From Streptomyces sp. MUM 203J (GTDB lineage: Bacteria > Actinomycetota > Actinomycetes > Streptomycetales > Streptomycetaceae), in contig NZ_JADWYO010000038.1 in the NCBI RefSeq assembly GCF_022414595.1, forward strand, positions 1-59,559: a stretch of 59,559 bases of DNA, given 5' to 3'. Below the pieces are notes generated by a model, which was not told the origin of the DNA, made no database searches, and worked only from the letters and a program-made list of their open reading frames with translations. The translations under genes were made by a program, and so were the position numbers. Position 1 is the stretch's first letter, and each line of letters starts with the position of its first letter. Positions 50,245 to 58,834 of the stretch are shown here, piece after piece.

Positions 50245-51387
50245 ATGCACAAGACGCTGATCGTAACCAACGACTTCCCGCCCAGGCCGGGCGGGATCCA
50301 GGCGTTCCTCCACAACATGGCGCTGCGGCTCGACCCGGACCGTGTCGTCGTCTACGCGTCCACGTGGAAGCGCGACAGGGACGGTGTCGAGGCCACTGCC
50401 TCGTTTGACGCCGAGCAGCCGTTCCCGGTTGTCCGCGACCGTACGACGATGCTGCTGCCGACGCCCCGGGTGACCGCCCGCGCGGTGTCCCTGCTGCGGG
50501 AACACGGCTGCGGGTCCGTCTGGTTCGGCGCCGCCGCGCCCCTCGGCCTGATGGCGCCCGCGCTGCGCCGGGCCGGGGCCCGCAGGCTCGTCGCCACGAC
50601 GCACGGGCACGAGGCCGGGTGGGCCCAGCTCGCGGGCTCGCGACAGCTCCTGCACCGCATCGGGGAGGCCACGGACACGATCACGTACCTCGGGGAGTAC
50701 ACCCGCTCCCGCATCGCCGCAGTGCTCAGCCCGGCCGCCGCCGCGCGGATGGTGCAGCTGCCGCCGGGCGTCGACGAGAAGAGCTTCCACCCCGGCTCGG
50801 GCGGCGCCGACGTGCGCGCCCGGCTGGGGCTGGCCGACCGGCCCGTCGTGGTGTGCGTCTCACGTCTGGTGCCGCGCAAGGGCCAGGACACGCTGATCGC
50901 CGCGATGCCGAGGATCCTCAGGGAGGTGCCGGACGCCGTTCTGCTGATCGTCGGCGGCGGTCCCTATGCCAGGGACCTGCGGCGGCTCGCGGACCGGCTC
51001 GGAGTGGCCGATTCCGTACGTTTCACCGGTGCGGTGCCATGGGAGGAGCTGCCCGCGCACTACGGGGCGGGCGATGTGTTCGCCATGCCCTGCCGGACCC
51101 GGCGGGGCGGTCTGGACGTCGAAGGGCTCGGCATCGTCTACCTGGAGGCTTCCGCGACCGGCCTCCCCGTCGTCGCCGGAGACTCGGGCGGGGCGCCGGA
51201 CACGGTCCTGGAGGGCGAGACGGGATGGGTGGTCCGGGGCGGATCCCCCGAGGAGACCGCGGACCGGATCGTCCCGCTGCTGCGGGACCCGGAGCTGAGA
51301 CGGCGGATGGGGGAGCGGGGGCGTCTGTGGGTGGACGAGCGATGGCGGTGGGACCTGCTGGCGGGGCGGCTGCGGGAACTGCTGTAG
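50245..51387 (+). CDS. pimB: PimB-like GDP-mannose-dependent mannosyltransferase
   Basis: A 380-residue GT4 enzyme. The N terminus TLIVTNDFPPRPGGIQAFLHN is characteristic of PimB'. The C-terminal half has VSRLVPRKGQDTLI and the E-x7-E motif in EGLGIVYLEASATGLPVVAG. It adds the second mannose to phosphatidylinositol monomannoside on the inner membrane face. TACTGT (50229-50234) lies 10 nt before the ATG, so the mRNA leader would be only a few nt. The adjacent GT87 and FadD15-like genes mirror the mycobacterial Rv2187-Rv2188c region. Confidence 0.9.
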   Translation: MHKTLIVTNDFPPRPGGIQAFLHNMALRLDPDRVVVYASTWKRDRDGVEATASFDAEQPFPVVRDRTTMLLPTPRVTARAVSLLREHGCGSVWFGAAAPLGLMAPALRRAGARRLVATTHGHEAGWAQLAGSRQLLHRIGEATDTITYLGEYTRSRIAAVLSPAAAARMVQLPPGVDEKSFHPGSGGADVRARLGLADRPVVVCVSRLVPRKGQDTLIAAMPRILREVPDAVLLIVGGGPYARDLRRLADRLGVADSVRFTGAVPWEELPAHYGAGDVFAMPCRTRRGGLDVEGLGIVYLEASATGLPVVAGDSGGAPDTVLEGETGWVVRGGSPEETADRIVPLLRDPELRRRMGERGRLWVDERWRWDLLAGRLRELL

Positions 51388-51411
51388 CGCCGCAGCGGGA
51401 GGCCCGTCGCC

Positions 51412-51442
51412 CGGACCCCGGCCGACGGCGGCCCGGGGTCCG
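51412..51442. terminator. Hairpin between convergent pimB and fadD genes
   Basis: CGGACCCCGG (51412-51421) pairs with CCGGGGTCCG (51433-51442) around an 11-nt loop in the 85-nt convergent gap. Confidence 0.6.
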
Positions 51443-51472
51443 CGCCACGCCTACGGGCCCCGGACACCGCGC

Positions 51473-53284
51473 TCACGCGCTGTACAGCGCCTCGATCTCG
51501 TCCGCGAAGTCCTTCGCCACCACGTTCCGCTTCAGCTTCAGAGAGGGCGTGATGTGCCCCGCCTCCTCGGTGAACTGCGCCGACAGGACCCGGAACCTCC
51601 GCACCGACTCCGCCTTCGACACCGCCGCGTTCCCGTCGTCGATGGCCTTCTGCACCTCCGCCAGCAGCTCCGGGTCGTCCCGCAGGGACGCCGCCGTGGC
51701 GTCGGACGGCTTGCCGTGCTCGGCCGCCCAGCGGACCAGGAACTCCTCGTCCAGGGTGACCAGCGCGGCCACGAACGGGCGCCCGTCGCCCACCACCATG
51801 CACTCGGCGACCAGGGCGTGCCCGCGGATCCGGTCCTCCATCACCGCCGGGGCGACGTTCTTGCCGCCCGCCGTCACCAGGATCTCCTTCTTCCGGCCGG
51901 TGATGGACAGATAACCGTCCTCGTCCAGCGAGCCCAGGTCGCCGGTGTGGAACCAGCCGTCGGCCAGCGCGTCGGCCGTCGCGGCCTCGTTGTTCCAGTA
52001 GCCGGTGAAGATGTTCTCGCCCTGCAGCAGCACCTCGCCGTCGTCCCCGATACGCACCCTGGAGCCCGGCAGTGGCTGCCCGACCGTGCCGATCTTCTGC
52101 CGGTCCCACGGATTGAACGCGGTCGCGGAGCAGGACTCCGTCAGGCCGTACCCCTCCAGCACGGTGAAGCCGATGCCGCTGTAGAAGTGGCCGAGCCGCT
52201 CACCCAGCGGCGCGCCGCCCGAGATCGCGTACTCGCAGCGGCCGCCGAGGACCGCACGGAGCTTGCTGTACACCAGCACGTCGAACAGCTTGTGCTTCAG
52301 CCGCAGTCCCAGTGAGGGCCCGCCCGGGCGGGACTTGGCTCGGCTGTACTCGATGGCGGTCTGCGCCGCCCTGTCGAAGATCTTGCCCTTGCCGTCGGCC
52401 TGGGCCTTGGCCCGCGCCGAGTTGTAGACCTTCTCGAACACCCGGGGGACGCCCAGGATCAGCGTCGGCCGGAAGCTCGCGAGGTCGCCGGTGAGGTTCT
52501 TGATGTCCGGGACGCAGCCGAGCCGGATCGGAGCCAGCACGGACGCGATCTCCGTCATCCGCCCGAAGACGTGCGCGGCCGGCAGGAACAGCAGCACAGA
52601 GGAGTCGCCGGTCTGGAACAGCGGCTTCAGCCGCTCCACGACGTTGCCGCACTCCGCGAAGAAGTTGCGGTGGGTGAGCACACAGCCCTTGGGGCGGCCC
52701 GTGGTGCCCGAGGTGTAGACGATCGTGGCGGTGTCGTCGGCCTTCGCGGCCGCACTCGCCTCGTCGACCGCCTCGTCCGGGACGTCCCTCCCGGCCTCGG
52801 TCAGCTCCGCGATCGCACCCCGGCCGTCTCCGTCGAGTTGCCACACGTGCTTCAGCGCGGGCAGCCCGTCCCGTACGGACGCCACCGCCTTCGCGTGGCC
52901 GTCGCTCTCCACGAGCGCCGCGACCGCGCCGGAGTCGCTGAGGATCCACTGGATCTGCTCCGGCGAGCTGGTCTCGTACACGGGCACGGTCACCGCGCCG
53001 GCACACCAGATCGCGAAGTCCAGCTGGACCCACTCGTAGCGTGTGCGGGAGAGCAGCGCGACCCGGTCGCCGGGCCGTACGCCCTGGGCGACGAGTCCCT
53101 TCGCGGCGGCCCGCACCTCCTGGAGGAAGCGGGCGGCGGTGACATCCGTCCAGGTGCCGCCCGCGCCCTCCTTACGGGCCATGACGGCCACGTCCGGGTG
53201 CTGCGCTGCGTTGCGGCGGACGAGATCCGTCAGATTGCCGTCCGCCGGGACCTCGTACAGGGCCGGAAGGCTGAACTCGCGCAA
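51473..53284 (-). CDS. Long-chain acyl-CoA synthetase (FadD15-like)
   Basis: A 603-residue AMP-forming synthetase. The ATP/AMP motif is TIVYTSGTTGRPKGCVLTH; the C-terminal signature includes GWFHTGDLGSLDEDGYLSITGRKKE and a late KLKRN. It activates fatty acids to acyl-CoA, for lipid synthesis or degradation. The start is TTG at 53284 with GAGGAG 8 nt upstream. No in-frame ATG or GTG fits better. It is encoded convergently with pimB. Confidence 0.93.
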   Translation of the reverse strand: MREFSLPALYEVPADGNLTDLVRRNAAQHPDVAVMARKEGAGGTWTDVTAARFLQEVRAAAKGLVAQGVRPGDRVALLSRTRYEWVQLDFAIWCAGAVTVPVYETSSPEQIQWILSDSGAVAALVESDGHAKAVASVRDGLPALKHVWQLDGDGRGAIAELTEAGRDVPDEAVDEASAAAKADDTATIVYTSGTTGRPKGCVLTHRNFFAECGNVVERLKPLFQTGDSSVLLFLPAAHVFGRMTEIASVLAPIRLGCVPDIKNLTGDLASFRPTLILGVPRVFEKVYNSARAKAQADGKGKIFDRAAQTAIEYSRAKSRPGGPSLGLRLKHKLFDVLVYSKLRAVLGGRCEYAISGGAPLGERLGHFYSGIGFTVLEGYGLTESCSATAFNPWDRQKIGTVGQPLPGSRVRIGDDGEVLLQGENIFTGYWNNEAATADALADGWFHTGDLGSLDEDGYLSITGRKKEILVTAGGKNVAPAVMEDRIRGHALVAECMVVGDGRPFVAALVTLDEEFLVRWAAEHGKPSDATAASLRDDPELLAEVQKAIDDGNAAVSKAESVRRFRVLSAQFTEEAGHITPSLKLKRNVVAKDFADEIEALYSA

Positions 53285-53551
53285 GGCTGCTGCTCCTCAT
53301 CGGGCGCCGACGCCACGGCTCTGTGTGGATTGCGCCGGTCTGCGGTCCATGGCAGGCCGCACTCAGTGGGGTGAGCACGACTGGACTGCCCGGACGTTAC
53401 CCACCAGTACGCGGTTCCCGATAGGGGGTCCTGGCCAGATGTTCCGTGCGTCACACGTCGTGGGCGTACTTCGCGCACAGTAGTCCACACCCGTCACAAC
53501 GGGAAAGTAACCGCAGGTCCGGCCGTACCGACCGGGTCGGGAGCCGAGTTC

Positions 53552-53568
53552 TAGGGTGGGTCTTCATG
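53552..53568 (+). promoter_or_regulatory. Leaderless promoter of the phosphoesterase gene
   Basis: TAGGGT (53552-53557) is followed by 8 nt and then the ATG at 53566, with no ribosome-binding site. This is the clearest case of the TANNNT-N6-8-start arrangement seen repeatedly in the window. Confidence 0.6.
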
Positions 53569-54342
53569 CGAGTTCATGTGGTCAGCGACGTACACGGGAA
53601 CGCCCGGGATCTGGCCAGGGCGGGGGAAGGCGCCGACGCCCTGCTCTGCCTCGGGGACCTCGTCCTCTTCCTCGACTACGCGGATCATGCGCGCGGCATC
53701 TTCCCCGAACTGTTCGGTGAGGCGAACGCCGACCGGATCGTCGCGCTGCGCGGCGCACGACGCTTCGACGAGGCCCGCGCCTTCGCCCGCGACCTGTGGG
53801 CCGGGCTCGCGGAGCGCGGCATCGACAGGGACACGGCCATCGAGTCCGCGGTGCGCAAGCAGTACGCGGAGCTCTTCGCCGCCTTCCCCGCGCACACCTA
53901 CGCCACATACGGCAATGTGGACATACCGTCCTTGTGGCCCGAGTTCGCCGGACCCGGGACGACCGTCCTGGACGGTCAGCGCGTCGAACTGGGCGGTCTC
54001 GTCTTCGGCTTCGTGGGCGGCGGGCTCCCGTCCCCGATGCGGACGCCGTACGAGATTCCCGAGGAGGAGTACGCGGCGAAGGTGGAGGCGCTGGGGGACG
54101 TCGACGTCCTGTGCTCGCACATCCCGCCGGACGTCCCGGAGCTCACCTACGACACCGTCGCCCGCCGGTTCGAACGCGGCAGCACGGCCCTGCTGGACGC
54201 GATCCGGCGGGTCCGGCCCCGGTACGCGCTCTTCGGGCACGTCCACCAGCCGCTGGTGCGGCGCATGCGGGTGGGCGCGACGGAATGTGTGAACGTGGGC
54301 CACTTCGCGTCCTCGGGGAGGCCCTGGGCCCTGGAGTGGTGA
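53566..54342 (+). CDS. Calcineurin-like metallophosphoesterase
   Basis: 258 residues with the full set of metal motifs in order: SDVHGN (start), CLGDLV, TYGNVDIP, CSHIPPD and FGHVHQP. It is a cytosolic dinuclear metal phosphoesterase. The substrate is not evident; nucleotides, protein phosphates and RNA are all possible in this family. It appears leaderless, with a TAGGGT -10 box 8 nt before the ATG. It precedes the SRPBCC gene in the same direction by about 105 nt. Confidence 0.92.
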   Translation: MRVHVVSDVHGNARDLARAGEGADALLCLGDLVLFLDYADHARGIFPELFGEANADRIVALRGARRFDEARAFARDLWAGLAERGIDRDTAIESAVRKQYAELFAAFPAHTYATYGNVDIPSLWPEFAGPGTTVLDGQRVELGGLVFGFVGGGLPSPMRTPYEIPEEEYAAKVEALGDVDVLCSHIPPDVPELTYDTVARRFERGSTALLDAIRRVRPRYALFGHVHQPLVRRMRVGATECVNVGHFASSGRPWALEW

Positions 54343-54447
54343 CGCCTCCCGGACCGGCGGTGGCGGCGGCCCGGGGCCAGCGGTGGGCGCGGGCGGGTAC
54401 GCGGTAGCCTTCCCCCACGTACCGAGCCCCCTGGAGGAGCCAGAGCG

Positions 54448-54897
54448 ATGGCGGAACACACCAGCTCAAGCATCACGATCGAGGCCGCGCCGGCCGACGT
54501 CATGGGCGTGATCGCCGACTTCGCGCGCTACCCGGAGTGGACGGGCGAGGTGAAGGAGGCCGAGGTCCTGTCGAAGGACGACACCGGCCGTGCCGAGCAG
54601 GTCCGCCTGGTCCTGGACGCCGGGGCGATCCGCGACGACCACACCCTGGCGTACACCTGGACCGGCGACCGGGAGGTCTCCTGGACCCTGGTCAAGTCCC
54701 AGATGCTCCGCGGACTGGACGGCTCCTACCGCCTGGCACCGCTGGGCGGGGGGACCGGCACGGAGGTCACGTACCAGCTGACGGTGGACGTCAAGATCCC
54801 GATGCTCGGCATGATCAAGCGCAAGGCGGAGAAGGTCATCATCGACCGGGCGCTGGCGGGTCTCAAGAAGCGAGTCGAGTCCACCCGGGCCGCGTAA
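54448..54897 (+). CDS. SRPBCC (START-like) lipid/ligand-binding protein
   Basis: 149 residues starting MAEHTSSSITIEAAPADVMGVIADFARYPEW, the polyketide-cyclase/START-like pattern with a deep hydrophobic pocket, ending in helix AEKVIIDRALAGLKKRVES. Its ligand is unknown. GGAGGAG lies 9 nt upstream of the ATG. It corresponds by position to Rv2185c next to the ArsA-like gene in mycobacteria. A perfect hairpin starts directly after the stop. Confidence 0.9.
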   Translation: MAEHTSSSITIEAAPADVMGVIADFARYPEWTGEVKEAEVLSKDDTGRAEQVRLVLDAGAIRDDHTLAYTWTGDREVSWTLVKSQMLRGLDGSYRLAPLGGGTGTEVTYQLTVDVKIPMLGMIKRKAEKVIIDRALAGLKKRVESTRAA

Positions 54898-54930
54898 CCG
54901 CCGCCGGAGGGGTGCCCCCTCCGGCGGCGG
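54898..54930 (+). terminator. 15-bp hairpin directly after the SRPBCC gene
   Basis: Arms 54898-54912 and 54916-54930 are perfectly complementary with a 3-nt loop, beginning at the base after the stop codon. There is no U tract. Confidence 0.8.
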
Positions 54931-55296
54931 GTGCCCCGCCGTGTGCGGCGTTCCCCGCGCGGGGCGGGGCACCGGCCGCCTGCGGTCGGGCCGCGGCTCT
55001 CCGGGGGCTCAGCTCCGCGCGACACCCCCAGCCGGCCCGGTGCCGTGCGGCTCCCCGCGTCCTCCGCGTCCCCGACTTCGCCGGGGGCGAGGGCACACCC
55101 ACGAAGAGGCCCCCTGAGCTGCGGGCGCTCGTTCCGCCTGGGCGGCCCCCGGACGCAGTGCTCGCGGGAGGGAGGGGCGGCTCAGTCCCTCCGGCCCGGG
55201 GCAGGGGAAACCGTCCCCCCCGGCCCGCGCCCCGTGCGAGCCGACCCGTGGGGCCCGCAGGGGGAGCGCCCGGCGAGGTGCGGGCGGGCGCGCCGG
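54931..55296. other. Gene-free GC-rich stretch
   Basis: About 365 nt between the SRPBCC terminator and the ArsA-like gene. Frames here are open only because stops are rare at this base composition; they lack starts with ribosome-binding sites and have atypical Pro/Arg/Gly-rich composition. It probably holds the promoter of the next gene near its right end. I see no other element. Confidence 0.5.
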
Positions 55297-55309
55297 TACG
55301 GTGCAGGGC

Positions 55310-56455
55310 ATGCGTACGCTCCTCGTCACCGGCCCGGGCGGCGCCGGACGCACCACCCACGCCGCCGCCACCGCCCTGACCGCCGCCCACCAGGGCCTGA
55401 ACGTCCTCCTCATCAGCGGCGACCCGGTCGACTGGCTCCCGCCCCATGAGGCGCGCGGCCGCCTCACCCTCCGCGCCATACGCCCCGCGGAGCACTTCCG
55501 CGCCGAACTCCTCGCGCTCCAGGACCACGCCGCCCCCGCCCTGGAACTCCTCGGCGCCGCCCGCTTCGACGGCGAGGAGGTCACCGAACTCCCGGGCAGC
55601 GCCCACCACGCCTACCTCAAGGCCCTCCGCGACGCCGCCGACGGCGGCCACGACCTGACCGTCGTCGACCTGCCTCCCCTCCGCGACGCGATCGCCCTGC
55701 TCGCCCTGCCCGCCCAACTGCGCCGCTACCTGCGCCGCCTGCTCCCGGCGGAGCGTCAGGCCGCCCGCGCCCTGCGCCCCATGCTGGCCCAGCTCGCGGG
55801 CGTCCCCATGCCCGCCGAGTGGCTGTACCGCACCGCCGCCCGCTGGGACGCCGAACTCTCCGCCGTACAGGACCTGATCGACGCCCCCGCCACCGGCGTA
55901 CGGCTCGTCGTCGAACCCGGCCCGGCCGCCGCCGACGCCCTGCGCACCGCCCGTGCCGGGCTCGCCCTGCACCGGCTCCCGATCGACGCGGTCGTCGCCA
56001 ACCGCGTGCTGCCCACCACCTCCCCCGACACCTGGCTGGCCGGGCTCGCCGCCGAGCAGCAGGCCCATCTGAAGGAACTGCGCGACGCGTACGAGCCCGT
56101 ACTCCCCGTGCACGAGGTGCCCCATCTCGGCCGCGACCCGCGCACCGCCGCCGACGACCTCGCCCCTCTCGGCCACCCGCCGCAGAAGCCGTGCGTTCCG
56201 GACTGGACCGTCGAGGACCGCCGTGCCGAGGACGGCGTCCTCGTCTGGCACATCCCGCTGCCCGGCGCCGCCAGGAGCGACCTCGGCCTGGTCCGCCGCG
56301 GCGACGAACTCGTCCTCACCGTCGGCCCGTTCCGCCACCTCGCCCCGCTGCCGTCCGCGCTCCGCCGCTGCACCGTCTCCGGTGCCGCCCTGCGCGACGG
56401 CACCCTGAGTGTCCGCTTCACCCCGGACCCCGGGCTGTGGCCCCGTACCCCCTGA
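55310..56455 (+). CDS. ArsA/GET3-like ATPase-fold protein with altered P-loop
   Basis: 381 residues. The N-terminal deviant Walker A reads GPGGAGRTT (8-16): both lysines of the canonical GKGGVGKTT are absent, with R14 in the P-loop position. LTVVDLPPLRDAI is a Walker B-like strand. The C terminus is an ArsA-HSP20-like beta domain. Nucleotide binding may be altered or lost. It may pair with a second ArsA-like protein elsewhere, as in mycobacteria. TACGGT lies 7 nt before the ATG, with no Shine-Dalgarno. It is upstream of the DUF5304 and glkA genes in the same direction. Confidence 0.85.
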   Translation: MRTLLVTGPGGAGRTTHAAATALTAAHQGLNVLLISGDPVDWLPPHEARGRLTLRAIRPAEHFRAELLALQDHAAPALELLGAARFDGEEVTELPGSAHHAYLKALRDAADGGHDLTVVDLPPLRDAIALLALPAQLRRYLRRLLPAERQAARALRPMLAQLAGVPMPAEWLYRTAARWDAELSAVQDLIDAPATGVRLVVEPGPAAADALRTARAGLALHRLPIDAVVANRVLPTTSPDTWLAGLAAEQQAHLKELRDAYEPVLPVHEVPHLGRDPRTAADDLAPLGHPPQKPCVPDWTVEDRRAEDGVLVWHIPLPGAARSDLGLVRRGDELVLTVGPFRHLAPLPSALRRCTVSGAALRDGTLSVRFTPDPGLWPRTP

Positions 56456-56488
56456 ACACCGCACCGCCGTTCGGGTACCGTCGATGGC

Positions 56489-56956
56489 ATGAGCGACGCC
56501 ACCGACCGACCCGAGTCCGGCCCCGACGCGGACGCCTGGGCGCGGGCCTGTGCCGAGGACCTGGCAGCCGAGCGAGCCCGGCGCCGGGGGCAGGAGGAGC
56601 CGCCGCCCGGCTCCGCCGCCGAGGAGCTGCGCAAGCTCGTCGACGCCGTCACCGACAAGGTCGCCGCGCTCGGCATGCCGCTGATCGGCAAGGACGCCCA
56701 GGACACCGTGCGTCAGTTCGTCGACCAGGCCCGCTCCGCCATGGAACCGGTCATCGAACGCAACCCGCAGGTCTTCGATCACCTCGCGGCGGCCGGAGGC
56801 GAGCTGCTCGCCGCGTACCGCTCCGCCGTCCGGGGCCACGAAACCCGCTGGACCCGGGGCGACACCCCGGCGGACGGACCGTCCCCCCGTACGGACGGGC
56901 GAGAGGACGGCGGCGGAGGGCCCTCCGGCAGCGAGCGCATCGACCTGGACGACTGA
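56489..56956 (+). CDS. DUF5304 protein upstream of glucokinase (SCO2127-like)
   Basis: 155 residues. An acidic N terminus leads to a helical core (SAAEELRKLVDAVTDKVAALG, DTVRQFVDQARSAM) and a disordered acidic tail (GSERIDLDD). There is no helix or signal peptide. By position it matches SCO2127, the gene before glkA in S. coelicolor, which has been linked to glucose uptake and kinase activity. That is recollection, not a comparison. TACCGT lies 7 nt before the ATG, again without a ribosome-binding site. It stops 66 nt before glkA. Confidence 0.82.
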   Translation: MSDATDRPESGPDADAWARACAEDLAAERARRRGQEEPPPGSAAEELRKLVDAVTDKVAALGMPLIGKDAQDTVRQFVDQARSAMEPVIERNPQVFDHLAAAGGELLAAYRSAVRGHETRWTRGDTPADGPSPRTDGREDGGGGPSGSERIDLDD

Positions 56957-57022
56957 GCAGGTCCATGCCCGCCCTCCGGTACGGTTGGGCACAGCGGGGC
57001 TCGACCGAAAACTGAGGGACAC

Positions 57023-57964
57023 ATGGGACTCACCATCGGCGTCGACATCGGCGGCACGAAGATCGCGGCCGGCGTGGTCGACGAAGAGGGCACCATTCTC
57101 GACATCCACCGGGTGCCCACCCCGTCGACACCCCAGGGCATCGTCGACGCCATCTGCGCGGCCGTCTCCGAGGCGGGCAGGGGGCATGACGTCGAGGCCG
57201 TCGGCATCGGCGCCGCCGGATACGTCGACGACAAGCGCGCCACCGTCCTCTTCGCACCGAACATCGACTGGCGGCACGAGCCGCTGAAGGACAAGGTCGA
57301 GCAGCGCACCGGCCTCCCGGTCGTCGTCGAGAACGACGCCAACGCCGCCGCGTGGGGCGAGTACCGCTTCGGCGCGGGCAAGGGCCACGACGACGTCATC
57401 TGCATCACGCTCGGCACCGGCCTGGGCGGCGGCATCATCATCGGCAACAAGCTGCGCCGCGGCCGGTTCGGTGTCGCCGCGGAGTTCGGGCACATCCGGG
57501 TCGTCCCCGACGGCCTGCTGTGCGGCTGCGGCAGCCAGGGCTGCTGGGAGCAGTACGCCTCCGGGCGCGCCCTCGTCCGCTACGCCAGGCAGCGCGCCAA
57601 CGCCACGCCGGAGAACGCCGAGATCCTGCTGGGCCTGGGCGACGGCACTCCCGAGGGCATCCAGGGCAAGCACATCAGCGACGCGGCCCGGCAGGGCGAC
57701 CCGGTCGCCGTCGACTCGTTCCGCGAGCTGGCCCGCTGGGCGGGCGCGGGCCTCGCCGACCTGGCGTCGCTGTTCGATCCGTCCGCGTTCATCGTCGGCG
57801 GCGGGGTCTCCGACGAGGGCGAGCTGGTCCTGGACCCGATCCGCAAGTCGTTCCGCCGCTGGCTGGTGGGCGGAAGCTACCGCCCGCACGCCCAGGTGCT
57901 GGCCGCGCAGCTCGGCGGCAAGGCCGGGCTGGTCGGCGCGGCGGACCTGGCCCGGCAGGGCTGA
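57023..57964 (+). CDS. glkA: ROK-family glucokinase
   Basis: A 313-residue cytosolic glucose kinase of the ROK family, central to carbon catabolite repression in Streptomyces. Motifs in order are the phosphate-binding DIGGTKIA (8-15), catalytic ENDANAAAWGE, LGTGLGGGIIIG, glucose-binding EFGHIRV and the zinc motif CGCGSQGCWEQYAS. There is no DNA-binding domain, so it is a kinase and not a ROK repressor. ATG at 57023 has GAGGGAC upstream. A -10-like TACGGT about 45 nt upstream suggests its own promoter besides readthrough from the upstream gene. Confidence 0.97.
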   Translation: MGLTIGVDIGGTKIAAGVVDEEGTILDIHRVPTPSTPQGIVDAICAAVSEAGRGHDVEAVGIGAAGYVDDKRATVLFAPNIDWRHEPLKDKVEQRTGLPVVVENDANAAAWGEYRFGAGKGHDDVICITLGTGLGGGIIIGNKLRRGRFGVAAEFGHIRVVPDGLLCGCGSQGCWEQYASGRALVRYARQRANATPENAEILLGLGDGTPEGIQGKHISDAARQGDPVAVDSFRELARWAGAGLADLASLFDPSAFIVGGGVSDEGELVLDPIRKSFRRWLVGGSYRPHAQVLAAQLGGKAGLVGAADLARQG

Positions 57965-58067
57965 GCACCCGGGGCGCACACCGCTTCCGGACACGCGCCC
58001 CGGCCCGTACGACAGCGCCCGCCGCGCCCCCTGGGGATGCGGCGGGCGCTCCCGTATGGTGCGCGGC

Positions 58068-58814
58068 ATGGCGCCGCTTCCCGCACTGCCCGACTCCCGC
58101 ACCGAGCCGGATGGTTCCGCCGTGATCCGCGTCCTGAGCTACAACATCCGCTCCCTGCGGGACGACGAGGACGCCGTGGCCCGGATCATCCGGGCCTGCG
58201 CGCCCGACGTGGTGTGCGTCCAGGAGGCACCCCGCTTCTTCCGCTGGCGCCGGCACGCGGCGAGGCTCGCCGCCAGGAGCGAGCTGCTGGTGCTGTCCGG
58301 CGGGGCCACGGCGGCCGGGCCCCTGCTCCTGTGCTCACTGCGGGCGACCGTCGAACGGACGGAGGACGTGCTGCTGCCGCGTACGCCCGGACTGCACCGG
58401 CGGGGCCTGGCCTCCGCCGTCGTCCGGATCGGGGGCGCCCGGCTGGGACTGGTCAGCTGTCATCTGAGCCTGCGCGCCGACGAGCGGCACGCCCAGGCGG
58501 GCCTGCTCCTCGACCACCTGGCCGCGCTGGAGGTGCCGCACGCGGTCGTGGCGGGTGACATCAACGAGCGGCCCGGTGGCCCTGCGTTCCGGCGGCTGGC
58601 CGGAGAGCTTCAGGACTGCCGGACCGTACGGCCCTGGGGCGGCGAGCACACCTGGCCGGCGTCCGCCCCGGACCGGCGCATCGACGCCGTGTACGCCACG
58701 AAGGGTGTACGGGTCCTGGGCTGCGGCGTCCCGGTCGGCCTGCCGGACACGGACCTGAGGGCGGCCACGGACCACCTGCCGGTCCTGGCCGCCCTCCACG
58801 TCCCCGCCGCCTGA
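58068..58814 (+). CDS. Endonuclease/exonuclease/phosphatase (EEP) fold hydrolase
   Basis: 248 residues with EEP-family motifs: VLSYNIRSLRDD, CVQEAPRFFRW, VSCHLSLRADER, VVAGDINERPG and ATDHLPVLAAL, carrying the Asn, Glu, Asp and His metal/catalytic residues. It is cytosolic, with no signal peptide. The substrate (nucleic acid, lipid or sugar phosphate) cannot be told from sequence. TATGGT lies 7 nt before the ATG at 58068; an in-frame ATG at 58056 lies within that -10-like box and is the alternative. It is convergent with the last gene. Confidence 0.88.
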   Translation: MAPLPALPDSRTEPDGSAVIRVLSYNIRSLRDDEDAVARIIRACAPDVVCVQEAPRFFRWRRHAARLAARSELLVLSGGATAAGPLLLCSLRATVERTEDVLLPRTPGLHRRGLASAVVRIGGARLGLVSCHLSLRADERHAQAGLLLDHLAALEVPHAVVAGDINERPGGPAFRRLAGELQDCRTVRPWGGEHTWPASAPDRRIDAVYATKGVRVLGCGVPVGLPDTDLRAATDHLPVLAALHVPAA

Positions 58815-58834
58815 GACCCCCGGCCGCCCGGGGC

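Noticed and set aside
54863..58102. 1079-codon open frame on the minus strand
   Set aside because: It is antisense to the ArsA-like, DUF5304 and glkA genes, all of which have clear motifs. The translated frame is Gly/Ala/Val/Arg filler with no domain.
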